Shown: positions 63,271 through 64,000 of the stretch, one piece after another
Position numbering within the stretch: position 1 is the stretch's first letter
Layout of the letters: each line of letters begins with the position of its first letter
Source: Maribellus maritimus
GTDB taxonomy: Bacteria > Bacteroidota > Bacteroidia > Bacteroidales > Prolixibacteraceae
NCBI RefSeq assembly: GCF_022267315.1
Contig: NZ_JAIKLE010000015.1
Span: 1 to 64,000, forward strand
Length of the DNA stretch: 64,000 bases
Direction of reading: 5' to 3'
Translations under genes and position numbers: made by a program
The notes under the pieces: model-generated
What the model saw: the letters and a program-made list of their open reading frames with translations, nothing else
Database searches by the model: none
Told to the model about the DNA's origin: nothing

Positions 63271-63828
63271 ATGAAAACAACGAACAATTACAGAAGAGAA
63301 TTTATAAAAAAGTCGTGTATCACTGCTACTTGCATCTGTGGATTTGGAAATCTCGCAAAACTGAACGCAAAAGAAATCGGCGAAGATAAAAACTCTTTTC
63401 CTCACGCTTGGATTTCAAAAATGTTGTTGAATATTGGTGATGTTGCCGAAGACGAAAAAATCAGAAAATTAATTAAAGAATGCTCCTCTGTTCATTTTGA
63501 TGAATTAAATATGAACATTTTTTTAAGCCCTTACAAAGGCAACCTGGAAGAATTCAACCAATTTATTAAAAAGGAATGGGGATGGAGTATTTTTTTTGAC
63601 AAAAATGCGAGTGAAATATTTATCGATGAAAATAAAGATTTTTGTGTTTGCCCGCTGATAAAAAAAGGAAACAACACAAAATTGCCAGCTCTCTGTTACT
63701 GTTCTGAAGGTTTTGCTGAAAGAATGTATTCAGAAGTTTCCGGAAAACCTGTCGAAGCTCGTGTAACTTCGTCTATCCAACGTGGCGACAAAAGTTGTAA
63801 ATACCATATAAAGATTCTGGATAATTAA
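63271..63828 (+). CDS. Tat-signal, cysteine-rich ATC-hydrolase-like protein
   Basis: This is a 185-residue protein. The N-terminus has a twin-arginine-like motif (YRREFIKKSC) followed by a short hydrophobic part with extra Cys (TATCICGFGN). The C-terminal half contains FCVCPLIKKG, ALCYCSEGFAERMYSEVSGK and RGDKSCKYHIKIL, a pattern seen in small proteins annotated as L-2-amino-thiazoline-4-carboxylate hydrolase-like or DUF6144. The Cys residues (CVC, CYC, SCK) could bind a metal or sense redox state. It starts 48 nt after the ECF sigma gene on the same strand. A link with sigma control is suggested by position only; the true substrate is unknown. Confidence 0.65.
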   Translation: MKTTNNYRREFIKKSCITATCICGFGNLAKLNAKEIGEDKNSFPHAWISKMLLNIGDVAEDEKIRKLIKECSSVHFDELNMNIFLSPYKGNLEEFNQFIKKEWGWSIFFDKNASEIFIDENKDFCVCPLIKKGNNTKLPALCYCSEGFAERMYSEVSGKPVEARVTSSIQRGDKSCKYHIKILDN

Positions 63829-63891
63829 AAAAATAAGCATTGGCCTAATATTATCGAAAAGTGATAATTGGCAGGTCATCAAGCCGTATTT

Positions 63892-64000
63892 TCAATTCGT
63901 TAAATTAAACGTCTGCTTTGAATCATTTTGTTCTTTCCTGGCTTTTTTACGGAAAAAATGTCCGGCAAAGTGGGTAGGGTTTTTAAAAGTATTTTGTACT
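63892..64000 (-). CDS. Possible C-terminus of a leftward gene at the window edge
   Basis: A minus-strand frame enters from the right edge and stops at 63892-63894. It reads VQNTFKNPTHFAGHFFRKK and continues with a basic tail, 35 residues in all. The length is too short to recognise a family or to exclude chance. The 63 nt to its left hold only a small ATTATC/GATAAT hairpin (63850-63868). Confidence 0.2.
   Translation of the reverse strand, partial: VQNTFKNPTHFAGHFFRKKARKEQNDSKQTFNLTN

Overview
The window is Bacteroidota DNA, most likely from a marine or sediment polysaccharide degrader of the Marinilabiliales/Prolixibacteraceae type. The evidence is three SusC/SusD pairs, FecR anti-sigma factors paired with ECF sigma factors, a hybrid two-component regulator, lipoproteins with Bacteroidota-style lipoboxes, TAnnTTTG-type -7 promoter elements and five family S1 sulfatases. 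No rRNA or intact tRNA is present, so the genus cannot be fixed from sequence alone.

Positions 1-8943 are the right part of an integrative mobilizable element. Reading leftward from the right end, it holds: a duplicated 3' portion of a tRNA with anticodon CAT (the attachment site), three copies of a 12-bp repeat, a tyrosine recombinase, an AlbA_2/ATP-binding cargo protein 3 nt behind it, two helix-turn-helix proteins, a CHC2/Toprim primase, a nested palindrome that looks like oriT, MobC, a MobA-type relaxase, a membrane protein, and a TPR regulator cut by the window edge. The intact tRNA and the other end lie to the left, outside the window. A degraded GIY-YIG nuclease fragment lies just outside the element.

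Positions 9334-18566 hold polysaccharide utilization locus (PUL) 1: ECF sigma, FecR, STN-containing SusC, SusD and a DUF4959/DUF5000-type lipoprotein, closed by a large terminator. A non-coding kilobase (18567-19593) follows, with a diverged ~390-bp tandem duplication, several hairpins and a 21-bp minisatellite. Next is a lone SGNH esterase (19594-20883).

Positions 21238-33119 hold PUL2: ECF sigma, FecR, SusC, SusD, PKD lipoprotein, DUF4861 protein, an unrecognised large protein that resembles (alpha/alpha)-toroid polysaccharide lyases, and a GH105 unsaturated glycuronyl hydrolase. The set suggests lyase-plus-GH105 breakdown of a uronic-acid polysaccharide.

Positions 33183-53840 hold PUL3. 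A divergent hybrid two-component regulator faces SusC, SusD, five sulfatases, a GH36 alpha-galactosidase and a serine hydrolase, which suggests a sulfated galactan. A possible small RNA and a frameshifted DUF4382 lipoprotein gene follow. A GH51-GH42-GH127 cluster (55704-62485), with a palindrome at its promoter, could supply the arabinofuranosidase and galactosidase activities for a sulfated arabinogalactan or a carrageenan-like galactan. The window ends with a third ECF sigma factor beside a small Tat-exported, cysteine-rich protein instead of a FecR.

The best candidates for something undescribed are the lyase-like protein at 29979-31925, the GH51 enzyme with an N-terminal beta-propeller-like domain, the hairpins that precede all three susC genes, and the unusual partner of the last ECF sigma factor.
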